Assembly (NCBI GenBank): GCA_947489445.1
Contig: CANLDN010000009.1
Location: 124,001 to 188,000 of the forward strand
DNA: 64,000 nucleotides
Direction of reading: 5' to 3'
Source: an uncultured Paracoccaceae bacterium
GTDB taxonomy: Bacteria > Pseudomonadota > Alphaproteobacteria > Rhodobacterales > Rhodobacteraceae
Shown here: positions 7,281 through 16,052 of the stretch, one piece after another
How positions within the stretch are numbered: the first letter of the stretch is position 1
Layout of the letters: each line of letters opens with the position of its first letter
Program-made: the position numbers and the translations under genes
Notes under the pieces: generated by a model
The model's input: the letters and a program-made list of their open reading frames with translations, nothing else
Databases searched by the model: none
Told to the model about the DNA's origin: nothing

Positions 7281-7892
7281 CAGGCTTAGTCTGCTGACCC
7301 CACCCCAAAGTACCAGACCGGATACGGCCGCCCAGAACATCAAGTTAAAGATGGCCACCCGCATGAGTTTTGACCTCACGCCAGAGATGATGATTGCACA
7401 GATTGGATACCAGCCAAGAGCATAGGGTACCGTTAGCAGTGCAAGACCATTGATCCCTTCGGCTGCCTGAACGCCTAAGCCAGCATAGTTACCGAAAATG
7501 ACGTAGATTTGGCCGCCGACAATCCAGGGGGCTGTCGTATGTGCCAGAAATATGAGTGCTTCATGCCTGAAGACGCTGTTGAGCGGAAACCAAAATATCG
7601 GCACTCCATTCACCACCGCATAAGGTGTCAGAAGTCCCATGAGGACGGCGCTGATGAACCGACCGGCATTGGGGCGCAGGACGGCCTTGAGCCGTTTGCG
7701 GTTGGCCCAAAACAGTCTGATCAGTACGCTGATGCCGCAGCCAAGGCAAAGTGCGAATGGTACGGCTGTGATGAAATCAGGTATCCAATGTTTGCGTTCA
7801 AGCTGTAAAATTGGCATACGCCAGACAACGAACACGGCCCAGATAAGGGCCATTGATGTGATGATCAAAAGGCTGATTGCTTGGCGATGCAC
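7278..7892 (-). CDS. Polytopic membrane protein of unknown function
   Basis: About 204 residues, counted from a GTG at 7892 (an ATG at 7853 is the main alternative; a longer open frame upstream is Arg-rich and unconvincing). Six or so hydrophobic segments are visible, including LLIITSMALIWAVFV, FITAVPFALCLGCGISVLI, FISAVLMGLLTPYAVV, the AHTTAPWIVGGQIYVIFGNYAG region and two near the C-terminus. It may be a transporter or an uncharacterised membrane family; I do not recognise it. It stands alone, ending in the palindrome shared with creatinase. Confidence 0.6.
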   Translation of the reverse strand: MHRQAISLLIITSMALIWAVFVVWRMPILQLERKHWIPDFITAVPFALCLGCGISVLIRLFWANRKRLKAVLRPNAGRFISAVLMGLLTPYAVVNGVPIFWFPLNSVFRHEALIFLAHTTAPWIVGGQIYVIFGNYAGLGVQAAEGINGLALLTVPYALGWYPICAIIISGVRSKLMRVAIFNLMFWAAVSGLVLWGGVSRLSL

Positions 7893-8331
7893 ATCAAATC
7901 CTGAACAAAGTTCAGAAATTGATCGCACGGTTGCGGCTTTCTGGCAAGTACGCAGATGTAATTTTGGTACTGCCGTCGGTCGGCGTCGTCTGTCGAGCCG
8001 ATATTGTCGGCGTGTATCGTGAAAGAGACTTTGTGAACGCACCCCGCCACAGCACTTATCTCCTGACCGCTTTGGCGGTTTATGGCGTTTGAGAGCGGGG
8101 TGGTTTTGATCTGTGCCGGGATAGGGCGTTGATCAATGTTGCCGCAGCCATTTTTTGGTTTGGTTTGGTTTACAGGTTGAGGCTAGCCGCGCCGTGTGGC
8201 CGGGTCACCATAGGTTTTGCTTGTCACGATTTGTAATGCGCGTGCAGAAAACCGCCTGCGCGGTGTTTTGCCTGCCCGCATTCGCCTGTTAAGAGGGGAT
8301 TCGCCAATCACAACAGAAGTTTGCGTGATCC
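7893..8331. other. Intergenic region without a supportable gene
   Basis: 439 bases between the divergent membrane protein and L,D-transpeptidase genes. It contains a short hairpin (ACCGC/GCGGT around 8068-8081) and a GGTTT tandem (three to four units, 8156-8171). Short open frames here have no recognisable product. Promoters of both flanking genes should lie here but no convincing sigma-70 boxes were found by eye. Confidence 0.5.
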
Positions 8332-9114
8332 ATGATTGATCTGACCCGCCGTTCCTTTGGGGCCATGATGTTGGCCAGTGTTGCCGCGTGTGGCCGCACC
8401 GTGCCTGTAACTGAACTGGAATTGCCCGATGTCGATCAGTTTCTGGACGGTTATGGACCGATGCCCGATGCCGGGTACAACCTGCCGGGTATACCAAGCA
8501 AGTACCTGCAGGGTGTCAACCGGCGCATGTCGGGGATCTATAACGGCGAACAGGGGCCGAATACGCTTGATGTCGATCCGTTTGCGAAATTTTTGTACCA
8601 TGTGAAATCTGATGGGCGCACGACCCGGTATCCGGTCGGTGTTGGTCGGGCGGGCCGGTCTATTCGCGGCTCTGCCACGATCAAGCTGAAACGGGAATGG
8701 CCCGGTTGGACGCCCACCCGCAACATGTTGCGCACAGAGCCGGAGGTTTACGGACCATTCCGGGCCGGTATTCCGGGCGGATTGCGTAGCCCGCTGGGTG
8801 CGCGCGCGCTGTACCTGTTCCGGGGCAATCGCGATACGTATTACCGTATTCATGGCACTAACGATCTGGAATCCATCGGAAATTCCGGGTCGGCGGGCTG
8901 CATCCGCCTGTTCAATCAGGATGCGATCCATCTGTATGATCAGATTGATGTGCCGATGAAAGTGCATATCAGATCAAGTGATGAATCCCTGCGCGTGGAC
9001 CCCGAGAATTATGAGCGCGGGATCGAGCTGCCGCCCAAGATAATCTCGCCCGAGGAATTGCTGGGCCCGGAAGCCGAAGCCACGGATCGCCCACCGCAAT
9101 TTGACGAGGCTTAA
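8332..9114 (+). CDS. L,D-transpeptidase (YkuD family), exported lipoprotein
   Basis: 260 residues. The N-terminus has a twin-arginine motif (TRRSFGAM) followed by a lipobox (ASVAAC, Cys20), so it is probably exported by Tat and lipid-anchored. The catalytic YkuD signature is complete: RIHGTNDLESIG with the active-site His and NSGSAGCIRLFNQD with the nucleophilic Cys (about residues 168-205). Such enzymes make 3-3 cross-links in peptidoglycan or attach proteins to it. The C-terminal 50 residues are acidic and proline-rich. It stands alone, 130 bases before the next gene. Confidence 0.93.
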   Translation: MIDLTRRSFGAMMLASVAACGRTVPVTELELPDVDQFLDGYGPMPDAGYNLPGIPSKYLQGVNRRMSGIYNGEQGPNTLDVDPFAKFLYHVKSDGRTTRYPVGVGRAGRSIRGSATIKLKREWPGWTPTRNMLRTEPEVYGPFRAGIPGGLRSPLGARALYLFRGNRDTYYRIHGTNDLESIGNSGSAGCIRLFNQDAIHLYDQIDVPMKVHIRSSDESLRVDPENYERGIELPPKIISPEELLGPEAEATDRPPQFDEA

Positions 9115-9245
9115 CGCCTTTCATTTGCCCATTTGTCAGGTAAGAATTGCGCCGTGCAATGGCGTGCGTGGTCGCGCCTGGTGTTTGAAATTGACCTGTG
9201 CAGTTCTTAGGTAACTGTTAACATAGAAGAAAAGAGGGATAGTAT

Positions 9246-10325
9246 ATGGCGGATTTTGAGACGCAGATTAAGGAATCGCAGGCCCAGGTTGCCGAGGCGC
9301 AAAGCAAAATTTCGGAATTGACCGGCCGGATCGAGACGGCCCGCACAAAAATGGCGGAAGGCACTGATATTTCGGTCGATATCGAAAATGCCAGCCTTGA
9401 TGACGTGCACGCCCATACCGAGCATATGAATGCCAATATCGCAGAGCTTATCATGGGGCTGGACGATGTGACGTCAGCCTTTTCCAAAGACTTTGACGAG
9501 ATGCGCTCAAAAACCGGGATGGAGAGCCTGATTGGGTTTTTCAGCAAGGCCAAGGCGGACAGTATGCGTCAGGAACGCATGCGTACTGCGTCGATTGACG
9601 ACAAGTTGCAGGATCTGATTGGCAAGTCTGACGTGATCATGAAGCTGCTGGAGGGCCAGTTGGGTGTGCTGAATGAACAAAAGGTCAGCGTTGAAAAGAA
9701 CCTGTCCGGCACCTTGGAAGAGCGTGAGGTCGTGGTGAGTGAGCTGGAGGGTTTGCGCGCTGAAATCCTCGGGATGGACCCCAAGATCATCGAACTTGAA
9801 GGCAAGATTTCTGTGGAGCAGGATGCTGCCGCCCGCACGAAACTGGAAACAGAACTGGCCGCCTTGAACACCCAGTACAATGAGATGGTGCAGGACGAGC
9901 AGGTCAAGATTGCCAATAGCCAGACGCTGGAACGCTATATTGAGAAGGGCAAAACCTGGATCGATTCATTGCAGAACCAGGCGGCGACCCAGATGGTGCT
10001 GATCAACAAATTGCAGACAGACACCAAGCAGCGTGTTGTGCTTTATGACGCATTGTCCAAGTCGTTGAAGACCGCCCAGCAGCAGGATGTGGCCCATAAG
10101 ATCAACGAAATCGGTGTGCAGACCGACCAAGAGGCGCAGACAGCGATGGCGGCGATTGGGTCAGCCACGAACGCCCGGATGGCGGATATGCTGGAAGCCC
10201 ACGAGGATCACATGGTGTTCGCCCGCGAAGTGCTGGAGCAGAAGGCGAAGGCGGACGAACGCTTTATCCGCCGGTTCCAGAAGATTGTGGAGAAGCATGA
10301 TAGTAATCAGTATGGGGCTGAGTAG
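9246..10325 (+). CDS. Long coiled-coil protein (TelA-like in shape), first gene of AAA+ block
   Basis: 359 residues, nearly all predicted helix with heptad character: residues about 5-40, 120-215 and 215-345 are rich in Glu, Lys, Gln, Leu and Ala; no signal peptide, no membrane segment, no cysteine. The middle part (MESLIGFFSKAKADSM) and the QNQAATQMVLINKLQTDTKQ stretch recall the tellurite-resistance TelA family in overall look, but I would not assign it without a profile search. It is the first gene of a same-strand series running to 17030; the next gene begins 2 bases after its stop. A cytoplasmic scaffold or membrane-associated filament partner of the AAA+ protein downstream is a reasonable guess only. 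Confidence 0.85.
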   Translation: MADFETQIKESQAQVAEAQSKISELTGRIETARTKMAEGTDISVDIENASLDDVHAHTEHMNANIAELIMGLDDVTSAFSKDFDEMRSKTGMESLIGFFSKAKADSMRQERMRTASIDDKLQDLIGKSDVIMKLLEGQLGVLNEQKVSVEKNLSGTLEEREVVVSELEGLRAEILGMDPKIIELEGKISVEQDAAARTKLETELAALNTQYNEMVQDEQVKIANSQTLERYIEKGKTWIDSLQNQAATQMVLINKLQTDTKQRVVLYDALSKSLKTAQQQDVAHKINEIGVQTDQEAQTAMAAIGSATNARMADMLEAHEDHMVFAREVLEQKAKADERFIRRFQKIVEKHDSNQYGAE

Positions 10326-10327
10326 GG

Positions 10328-10549
10328 TTGAGGCGTCGGACAATCTTCGGTGTTTCTTTATTGGCAGCATTGTCTTTGACTGACGTGATCAATCCGTTGC
10401 CATACAACTGGTCAGGCTTGCCTGAAATTGCTGAACGTCTGCTTGAAGCCGCTATCATTGCCGTGGCTATCACACTCTTTGGCCCTAGCGCTTATGACGG
10501 CTTTTTGAGGCAGCGATCTGGTTCTCCCGAGGATAACAGAGATGCGTAG
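10328..10549 (+). CDS. Small membrane protein
   Basis: 73 residues from a TTG start two bases after the coiled-coil gene's stop. Two hydrophobic segments (about 5-24 and 36-54, the latter AERLLEAAIIAVAITLFG) and a charged C-terminus (RQRSGSPEDNRDA). Family not recognised. The tight spacing suggests co-translation with the coiled-coil gene. The start could differ, since no strong ribosome site is present; the frame itself looks coding. Confidence 0.6.
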   Translation: MRRRTIFGVSLLAALSLTDVINPLPYNWSGLPEIAERLLEAAIIAVAITLFGPSAYDGFLRQRSGSPEDNRDA

Positions 10550-10561
10550 AATGTATGTCCC

Positions 10562-10640
10562 GCCCGGCATCGCCGGGCAGCGCCCGGACCTCCCCCATGG
10601 GGAGGGTGCTTCGCACCCACCCCGAGGTCCGAGCGATGCC
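10562..10640. repeat. Compound palindromic repeat, copy A
   Basis: A nested set of inverted repeats: GCCCGGC (10562-10568) with GCCGGGC (10572-10578); CGGACCTC (10585-10592) with GAGGTCCG (10624-10631); GGGTGC (10604-10609) with GCACCC (10613-10618); and an alternative outer pair GGCATCGC (10566-10573) with GCGATGCC (10633-10640). The same arrangement occurs in reverse orientation at 19462-19530, so this is a dispersed repeat rather than a one-off terminator. It lies between the small membrane protein and the 373-aa protein genes and could attenuate read-through. Confidence 0.75.
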
Positions 10641-10664
10641 CCGTGTTGTGAATTGCCGTAACCT

Positions 10665-11786
10665 ATGACCGCACCTGACCTCCAAGCCGACCACATGAAG
10701 CTGGACGATACCCGTATCACGCGCCGGTATTTTGGCAAGTTTTCCAAGATCACCGGCTACCTGACCAAGGTTGCTGCGACGATGGAGGCCGAAGGGCGCT
10801 TTAGCAGGCATGATATTGAGGCGCTGGCCCGCTATCTTGTGGGCCTGAACTGGACCTTTACCGCGCTGTCGCACAAGTATCACTTTGCCGGGCGCTTTGC
10901 CCATGCGGGTGCCTTGACGTTTGACCGGCGTGAAAGCGGGTTTCCTGTCTATCAGGAGCTGCTTGAAATGGCCAATGATGCGCTTCAGGCGGAGCGGCAT
11001 CTGGCGTCGCAACCCAGTGCCGAGGCGTTGAAGGATCAGATGGTCCGGGTCATCCTGAGCGAACAGGAAATCCCCACGAAGCTGCAATATGCGCTGTCGC
11101 AAAGGCTTTATTACGAGGAATTGCTGCGCGGTGATCAGTTCTGGGCGCGGAATGATCCGCAGGCGGTCTGGATCGAGAATGTCGGCGATCGGCGCAAGTT
11201 TCAGATCCATTGGGCGGTTTATGACAGTCAGGTAAACCTGCCCACGATCTATCTGATGGATTTGGAAGATAGCGGTCGCACTGGCCTTCCCAAGGATGAA
11301 CGCCGTTGGCCCGAAGTGCAGGCGCATCTGATGGCCCAATCGGTGGCGCATCTGAAGCTGCTGACGATTGCGAAAGGGTTTGACGATGATTTCAACGATC
11401 TGCATCCGACCCGGCTGCGGCGGTTTCATATTGGCCCGATGTATTCCCATGCGTTTACCCGTCAGTCGGGGCCATTGCGTGAGGTGCTGGATGCCGCCAA
11501 GGCCCCCGTGGGCGAGGATTGGGCGCTGGTTTGGACCGAAGAAGAGCTGAAGTCAGAGCGGGTGGAGAACGTCAAATCGGGCTGGTTTGGCACGGTGGAA
11601 CGGCAGATATTCGCGCTTGATCCGTTTGAAGGTGGCGGGGCCGAGACGGGGGCGACACGTATGGAGCGGTCTTTGATCATGCCCGAACGCCCCTATCAGG
11701 CGTTGGCTGAACGCAACCCACCGGGGTTTCGTGATGTTCGCAAGTTTGTCGTCAGCAAGGGCGGGCGGGTGCTGAGTTACAGGTAA
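10665..11786 (+). CDS. Conserved-looking protein of unknown function (373 aa)
   Basis: 373 residues, soluble, mixed alpha/beta composition, no signal peptide or membrane segment. No motif I can name; noteworthy stretches are the N-terminal ITRRYFGKFSKITGYL, a central IHWAVYDSQVNLPTIYLMDLEDSG and the His-rich DLHPTRLRRFHIGPMYSHAF. An alternative start is the ATG ten codons in (MKLDDTRI). It lies inside the AAA+ block, between the compound repeat and a lipoprotein gene. Its TAA stop is part of the palindrome at 11783-11808. Function unknown. Confidence 0.85.
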   Translation: MTAPDLQADHMKLDDTRITRRYFGKFSKITGYLTKVAATMEAEGRFSRHDIEALARYLVGLNWTFTALSHKYHFAGRFAHAGALTFDRRESGFPVYQELLEMANDALQAERHLASQPSAEALKDQMVRVILSEQEIPTKLQYALSQRLYYEELLRGDQFWARNDPQAVWIENVGDRRKFQIHWAVYDSQVNLPTIYLMDLEDSGRTGLPKDERRWPEVQAHLMAQSVAHLKLLTIAKGFDDDFNDLHPTRLRRFHIGPMYSHAFTRQSGPLREVLDAAKAPVGEDWALVWTEEELKSERVENVKSGWFGTVERQIFALDPFEGGGAETGATRMERSLIMPERPYQALAERNPPGFRDVRKFVVSKGGRVLSYR

Positions 11787-11808
11787 GGTGGATCAAGATC
11801 CACCTTAC
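11783..11808. repeat. GGTGGG-type palindromic repeat, copy 2
   Basis: Perfect 12-bp inverted repeat, arms 11783-11794 and 11797-11808 with a 2-base centre. The left arm contains the TAA stop (11784-11786) of the 373-aa protein. The right arm is followed by TACG-type bases as in other copies. It precedes an AAAGGAGGG ribosome site for the lipoprotein gene, so any termination here would be partial. Confidence 0.75.
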
Positions 11809-11832
11809 GTTGCCGCAAAGGAGGGTAAGAAG

Positions 11833-12003
11833 ATGAAGCGAACTTTGATCATTTGTCTGGCGCTGTCCGCCTGTGCCCCCGCGGCTGATCCGCCCAACGG
11901 TCTTCGGGTTTCGGGTGCCGCTGCCAATACCGCATTTTCAAACAACAGTCAGCAGGTCGCCGCGCAGGTGGCCGTGTCTGAACATCTATATCATATCAAT
12001 TAA
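11833..12003 (+). CDS. Small lipoprotein
   Basis: 56 residues from the ATG giving MKRTLIICLALSACAPA; a strong AAAGGAGGG ribosome site sits just upstream. The lipobox LALSAC places the lipidated Cys at residue 14, so the mature part has only about 43 residues, rich in Ala, Asn and Ser and without a recognisable domain. It lies 18 bases before the AAA+ ATPase gene, apparently in the same transcript. It may be a cell-envelope partner of that system; this is inferred from position only. Confidence 0.7.
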   Translation: MKRTLIICLALSACAPAADPPNGLRVSGAAANTAFSNNSQQVAAQVAVSEHLYHIN

Positions 12004-12021
12004 AAAAGACGTGGAGACACA

Positions 12022-13962
12022 ATGAGCCAGACCAGCGACCAGATGGAACTGCGTGAAGAGGACATTCGCAAACATTATGTCCCTGCTGCTGAAATGTTGA
12101 TGCAATTGGACCATACACCCCGGTTGGCACAGGCCCGTTTGTCGCTGGAACAGCCTGAAAAGTCCCCCGATGTGTCCGCGACCCGCCGCCGCTTTCGGTC
12201 AACAACGCCGGGTCTGCTGACCCGTTCGACGGCACCCGCCAGTGGTGTGCGTCTGTTGGACCGTATCGCGATGTCGGATGATGACGATCCGTTGACGTCG
12301 CCCGCGCAGGCCGCTGTTGCCCATGCCTTGCGCCGCGCGTTGGCGATTGCCTTAACGGTTGCGGATGCGTTTTCAGATCAGACCCCGTTGACCGAATTAA
12401 AGCGCATCAATCTTGAAGGTCGTTTGCCGCAGGACCGGTCTGTCGAATTCACAGAGTATCTGGCGGCGGAGTCGCTGGTTGCCTTGTATACGTTCGCAAA
12501 TGCGGCTTCTTATCTGTTGGCCAGCCATTCGACCGAGGCCAGTGTTGAGGTGGGCAATGTCGATGAGGTATTGACCGATAACGCCCCGCTGGCGCTGCAT
12601 GGTGCCATCTGGGAGCTGGATCAAAAGCTGGGCCAATTCGCCACCGACGAGGCGTTGCTGATTGCCACCATGCTCGCCTATGCCGAACAGCTGATGGATA
12701 AGGTGGCCCAGCGTGCCAGCACAGCGGGGCGTTTGCAGTCATTCAATCAGTCCGCCTGGCGCGTTGAGGCCGATGATTTTGTGATCGATGGCTTCAGCCC
12801 GGCCCGGAAGGCCAAAGGCTCTAGCCTGACGATGACCTTCAAGAAACCCAATGAGGTCGTCGGCAACCATATCGCCAAATATCAGGCGATGAAACTGGCC
12901 AAGATGGTCATGGCCTATGATTTTGACCGCAAGCTGAACCCATTTGCCGAACTGGGCGGGTTCATCTTTACGTTTATGGGTGACGGCAAGCCGGGGACGG
13001 GAAAAACAACCCTGATCCAGATGATGGCGGGTTTGGTCAATGACTACTGCAAGGTGGCGGATTATCCGTTCCGTTATCAGAACCTGAGTACGGACAATAT
13101 CGACAGTTATCAGGGCAAATCGGGTCAGAACGCCAAGGCATTTATCAACAACGTGCTGGACCCGCATGTGATCGGCTTTGGGACGATTGACGATATTGAC
13201 CAGTTGGCGGGGAAACGGGGGGATCGTCAATCCTCTGCCGGGCAGTTGGAGATTACGGCTGTTCTGATGGAAAGTTTTGCCGGGGCCAATACTGTGGTCC
13301 GGGGCAATTGTACGTTTGGAATGTTCTCGAACTATCCCGAGAACGTGGATGACGCCCTGCGCCAGCGCGCCGGTGCCCGGTTCCTTGTCGATGGGCCACA
13401 GACGCGGGATGACTATATCGACATCCTGTATCTGCTGATGGGCAAGAACCATGACATCCCCGTCGGCGCGCATGAGGTGTTCAGCGCCCAAGAGATCAAA
13501 TCTGCAGTCGCCGCGTCATTTGAAGGCCATGCTCGGCCCAAGGAAGTGGGTTTGCTGAATGTCTATGACCGTGTGTCGGCAGAGATTGGAGCGCTGGATA
13601 CCATCGCCAAGATGGGCACCTATCTGAAGGCCATTCAGGAGGCCGACGAACGCTTTACCGGCCGTGCGATCAAGAACATCACCGATGCGGTCAAGGTGCG
13701 GGCGATGGATTTTGAACTGCCCGATGAATGGATGGAAACCCCCGAGCTGTTCCTGTTCAAGGATTACGACACCAAGAAAGCGATGATCGAGGATCTGCGC
13801 CAGCCGATCACGGTGGATATGGTTATTCAAGAGATCAACCGCTACGCGGATAGTGAATTCCGCTATGCGGATAAGTCGGACGAGGTGGCGATTGATGCCA
13901 TGGTCCGCGATTTTGGCCGTCAGGAAGAGGCGAAGAAGCGTTATTTGGAGAGCAAAGTGTGA
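12022..13962 (+). CDS. AAA+ ATPase with a large unique N-terminal region
   Basis: 646 residues. The ATPase core is in the second half: Walker A GDGKPGTGKTTL at about 320-331, Walker B-like VIGFGTIDDID at about 383-393 and an arginine-finger type segment DDALRQRAGARF near 444-455, with a helical C-terminal part after 480. The first 300 residues have no motif I know and are mostly helical, followed by a FVIDGFSPARKAKG linker. No signal peptide or membrane segment. The core looks like a classic or MoxR-like AAA+ module, but it does not fit FtsH, ClpX, MoxR or Vps4 in layout. It overlaps the next membrane protein gene by 4 bases (GTGA). Probably the motor of the 9246-17030 block (inference). Confidence 0.88.
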   Translation: MSQTSDQMELREEDIRKHYVPAAEMLMQLDHTPRLAQARLSLEQPEKSPDVSATRRRFRSTTPGLLTRSTAPASGVRLLDRIAMSDDDDPLTSPAQAAVAHALRRALAIALTVADAFSDQTPLTELKRINLEGRLPQDRSVEFTEYLAAESLVALYTFANAASYLLASHSTEASVEVGNVDEVLTDNAPLALHGAIWELDQKLGQFATDEALLIATMLAYAEQLMDKVAQRASTAGRLQSFNQSAWRVEADDFVIDGFSPARKAKGSSLTMTFKKPNEVVGNHIAKYQAMKLAKMVMAYDFDRKLNPFAELGGFIFTFMGDGKPGTGKTTLIQMMAGLVNDYCKVADYPFRYQNLSTDNIDSYQGKSGQNAKAFINNVLDPHVIGFGTIDDIDQLAGKRGDRQSSAGQLEITAVLMESFAGANTVVRGNCTFGMFSNYPENVDDALRQRAGARFLVDGPQTRDDYIDILYLLMGKNHDIPVGAHEVFSAQEIKSAVAASFEGHARPKEVGLLNVYDRVSAEIGALDTIAKMGTYLKAIQEADERFTGRAIKNITDAVKVRAMDFELPDEWMETPELFLFKDYDTKKAMIEDLRQPITVDMVIQEINRYADSEFRYADKSDEVAIDAMVRDFGRQEEAKKRYLESKV

Positions 13963-14312
13963 GTCTGTTTGAGGTTATCCTTTTCGCAGCGCTGGCGATT
14001 GTGCCGATCACGACATTGGCCTTTTCGGTTTGGGGTGTGATGGCACGCCATCAAAGTATTGCGAGGAAAATCACCGGTTTCTTGTTCAAATGGCTCGCGC
14101 AATGCGTCGCCCTGGCCGTTATTTTATGGCTTGCGTCGGCGCTTCTTAACCAGTTTGCAGGACCTAACGATATTGATCCTGCCTCGCCTTTTGGCGGTGT
14201 TCTGGCCCTGTTGATGTTTTATACAGGAATTGTCGGAAGTGTTGGTTTTGTCGTTGTGGCCGGACTGACGCTGGCTGTGCAGCAAACGCTGCGCGTAGCG
14301 AGGGCTGGATGA
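13959..14312 (+). CDS. Three-helix membrane protein
   Basis: 117 residues from a GTG overlapping the AAA+ stop (GTGA). Three hydrophobic segments at about 4-28, 43-66 and 80-107, with a short conserved-looking loop FAGPNDIDPASPFGG. Family not recognised. The overlap with both neighbours (4 bases each) shows that it is co-translated with the ATPase and the next membrane protein, so the three probably act together. Confidence 0.78.
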   Translation: MSLFEVILFAALAIVPITTLAFSVWGVMARHQSIARKITGFLFKWLAQCVALAVILWLASALLNQFAGPNDIDPASPFGGVLALLMFYTGIVGSVGFVVVAGLTLAVQQTLRVARAG

Positions 14313-14653
14313 GTGATCTTTTGTCAGATGCGCTGCTGTTGCCAGCCATTGTTATCGCTGCCTTGGGATATCTGGTGCCACGTCTCTTGGCGCGTGCCTT
14401 ACCGGAGGGGGTGAAACCGCTCTTGCTCAATACATTTTTGTCGACAATTCTGCTGTTTGCGATTTCGGCTATGTTTTTTGTTTGTCTCTATCTTTGGCAG
14501 GGTGTGAGCTTGAGTGAGCTGAACGCCTCAGGTTTGTCGGTAAGTGTTGTATTCTTCGGTCGGCTTGGGCTGGCATCGGCGATCATCTGGGCGCCGATCA
14601 TGCTGTTGTCGGTGGCGGGGTTGCCGCGGAAATGGGTGAAGGAGACGTGGTGA
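14309..14653 (+). CDS. Three-helix membrane protein
   Basis: 114 residues, start ATG overlapping the previous gene's TGA. Hydrophobic segments at about 7-28, 38-65 and 78-104. Similar size and topology to its upstream neighbour but little shared sequence. Family not recognised. It ends at 14653, 50 bases before the 449-aa protein gene, with a palindromic repeat in between. Confidence 0.78.
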   Translation: MSDLLSDALLLPAIVIAALGYLVPRLLARALPEGVKPLLLNTFLSTILLFAISAMFFVCLYLWQGVSLSELNASGLSVSVVFFGRLGLASAIIWAPIMLLSVAGLPRKWVKETW

Positions 14654-14667
14654 ATTTGTCGGCAGTT

Positions 14668-14691
14668 GGTGGGGCACAGCCCCACCCTACG
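14668..14691. repeat. GGTGGG-type palindromic repeat, copy 3
   Basis: GGTGGGGC at 14668-14675 pairs with GCCCCACC at 14679-14686, followed by the CTACG typical of the family. Here no stop codon is involved; instead the right flank runs into GGAGGG, the ribosome site of the 449-aa protein gene at 14703. Confidence 0.65.
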
Positions 14692-14702
14692 GAGGGATGT
14701 GA

Positions 14703-16052
14703 ATGCATCGCTTGATCGAAAAAGGCCTGATGTTTGGCAACCTGATCCGGGTGGATTCTTCGATCTTGGTCGAGCGGTATAATCGTGCTCTCAAACACCT
14801 GATCGGGCGCGAAACGGGTTTGGACGATTTTCATATCGATATTGCAGGCTATAGCCCCGAGATCGGGGATGAGTTTGGCGATGATCTTTATCTGAATTCT
14901 CAGGGGGTCAATCGTCAGTTTATCTTGCTGACAACCGAGCAAGCGAATGCGCCGCTGCTGAATGCGAAATTCTCGAGCGCGCGAGGGATTCTGCGCCAGT
15001 TTATCGAGGAAAACCGGGCGGAGCTTTTTGCCCTGACCGCCCGTGATGCCGTTGCGGGAGAATTGGTGAATTCGGTATTTGAGATTGATGGACCTGCGGA
15101 TTTGTTCAACATCCGCAAGGTTACGATTGAGGCGGATACGACCAGCGGCACGGTCGCGGCGGCTGATGATCTGGGCCGTTTGATTGACCGGTTCAAAACG
15201 GAGACTGATGCTTGGTATGATGACGTGCTGATTGCGCAGATGATTGGTATGGCTAAACAAACCGGTGATGTGGTGCGCAATCCGGTTCGTTTGCGCAAGA
15301 ACGAATTTGCGCAGGATAATTTTTGGACAGCGCATTTCGGCGGGATTTACGTGTTCCGCGGCGTCCCGCATCCGGCGGCGATTGTGTCTGGCAACAAGGG
15401 GAAGGTGGGCAAGCTGCCGATCCCCTATACGTTTGATTTCAGTGAACGCTCTGCCATTGCGAAGTTTCTGAACCTGAACGATCTGGTTGAACCAATTACC
15501 AGCGCGCGCGGGATCGATGCGGCTGCCATCCTGCGGCAGAAGATGGATTTCATTGTCGTAGCGGTGGCGGCGTCGATGAATGAATACCTGACCGGGGCGA
15601 TGCGCCGGGATTTGCGGGTGCTGGGCCGGAAATACGCAAAGCTGCTGCCAGAGGCCTGGCATGGTTTGTCTGCCTTGGTGCGCTGGGCCGAGGATGATGG
15701 CCCGTGGCCCAAAATCACGTCTGAACACCCGGCCTATTTCTACACGCTGCGCGCCAAGCACCATGCGGATGCGGGCCTTGTGAACATGCTGCTGGCTGAG
15801 ATGACGCCGCTGGATGTCCGCCAGTTGTTTCTGTGCCACAAGGAGGTGTTTTATAAGGCCTATGCCAAGTGGCCAGAGGAAAAGAAGGCCTATGTTGTTG
15901 ATTTCCTTGACCGCGAATACCAAGTCGATAAGGCAGGAACACGCAATGCGCTGTATGGGCATGAGGCGACAATGGAAGAACCGGATGCAACGGCGCATCC
16001 CGACCTGATCACCCGTGTTGGCCCGTGGGGCGCTGTTGGTAGGAGGGGTTAA
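14703..16052 (+). CDS. Conserved hypothetical protein, probably DUF6638
   Basis: 449 residues, soluble, no signal peptide. I believe this corresponds to the family named DUF6638, known mainly from Rhodobacteraceae, but this is recall and not a search. Visible landmarks: N-terminal LMFGNLIRVDSSILVERYNRAL, a central DNFWTAHFGGIYVFRGVPHPAAIVSGN, and a C-terminal helical part with EYQVDKAGTRNALYGHEA. No catalytic motif is evident. Its stop and the next gene's ATG share a base (TAATG). It belongs to the AAA+ block by orientation and spacing. Confidence 0.8.
   Translation: MHRLIEKGLMFGNLIRVDSSILVERYNRALKHLIGRETGLDDFHIDIAGYSPEIGDEFGDDLYLNSQGVNRQFILLTTEQANAPLLNAKFSSARGILRQFIEENRAELFALTARDAVAGELVNSVFEIDGPADLFNIRKVTIEADTTSGTVAAADDLGRLIDRFKTETDAWYDDVLIAQMIGMAKQTGDVVRNPVRLRKNEFAQDNFWTAHFGGIYVFRGVPHPAAIVSGNKGKVGKLPIPYTFDFSERSAIAKFLNLNDLVEPITSARGIDAAAILRQKMDFIVVAVAASMNEYLTGAMRRDLRVLGRKYAKLLPEAWHGLSALVRWAEDDGPWPKITSEHPAYFYTLRAKHHADAGLVNMLLAEMTPLDVRQLFLCHKEVFYKAYAKWPEEKKAYVVDFLDREYQVDKAGTRNALYGHEATMEEPDATAHPDLITRVGPWGAVGRRG

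Noticed and set aside
8156..8171. GGTTT tandem repeat as a possible microsatellite or CRISPR remnant
   Set aside because: Only three to four units of five bases; no spacers or other repeats.
9246..10325. Annotating the coiled-coil protein as TelA (tellurite resistance)
   Set aside because: Only overall helix content and one short stretch are similar; family motifs could not be matched by eye, so the name was not used.
14598..15998. 466-codon minus-strand frame opposite the DUF6638-like gene
   Set aside because: Arg/His-rich product without any domain; the plus frame has ribosome site, normal composition and operon overlaps.
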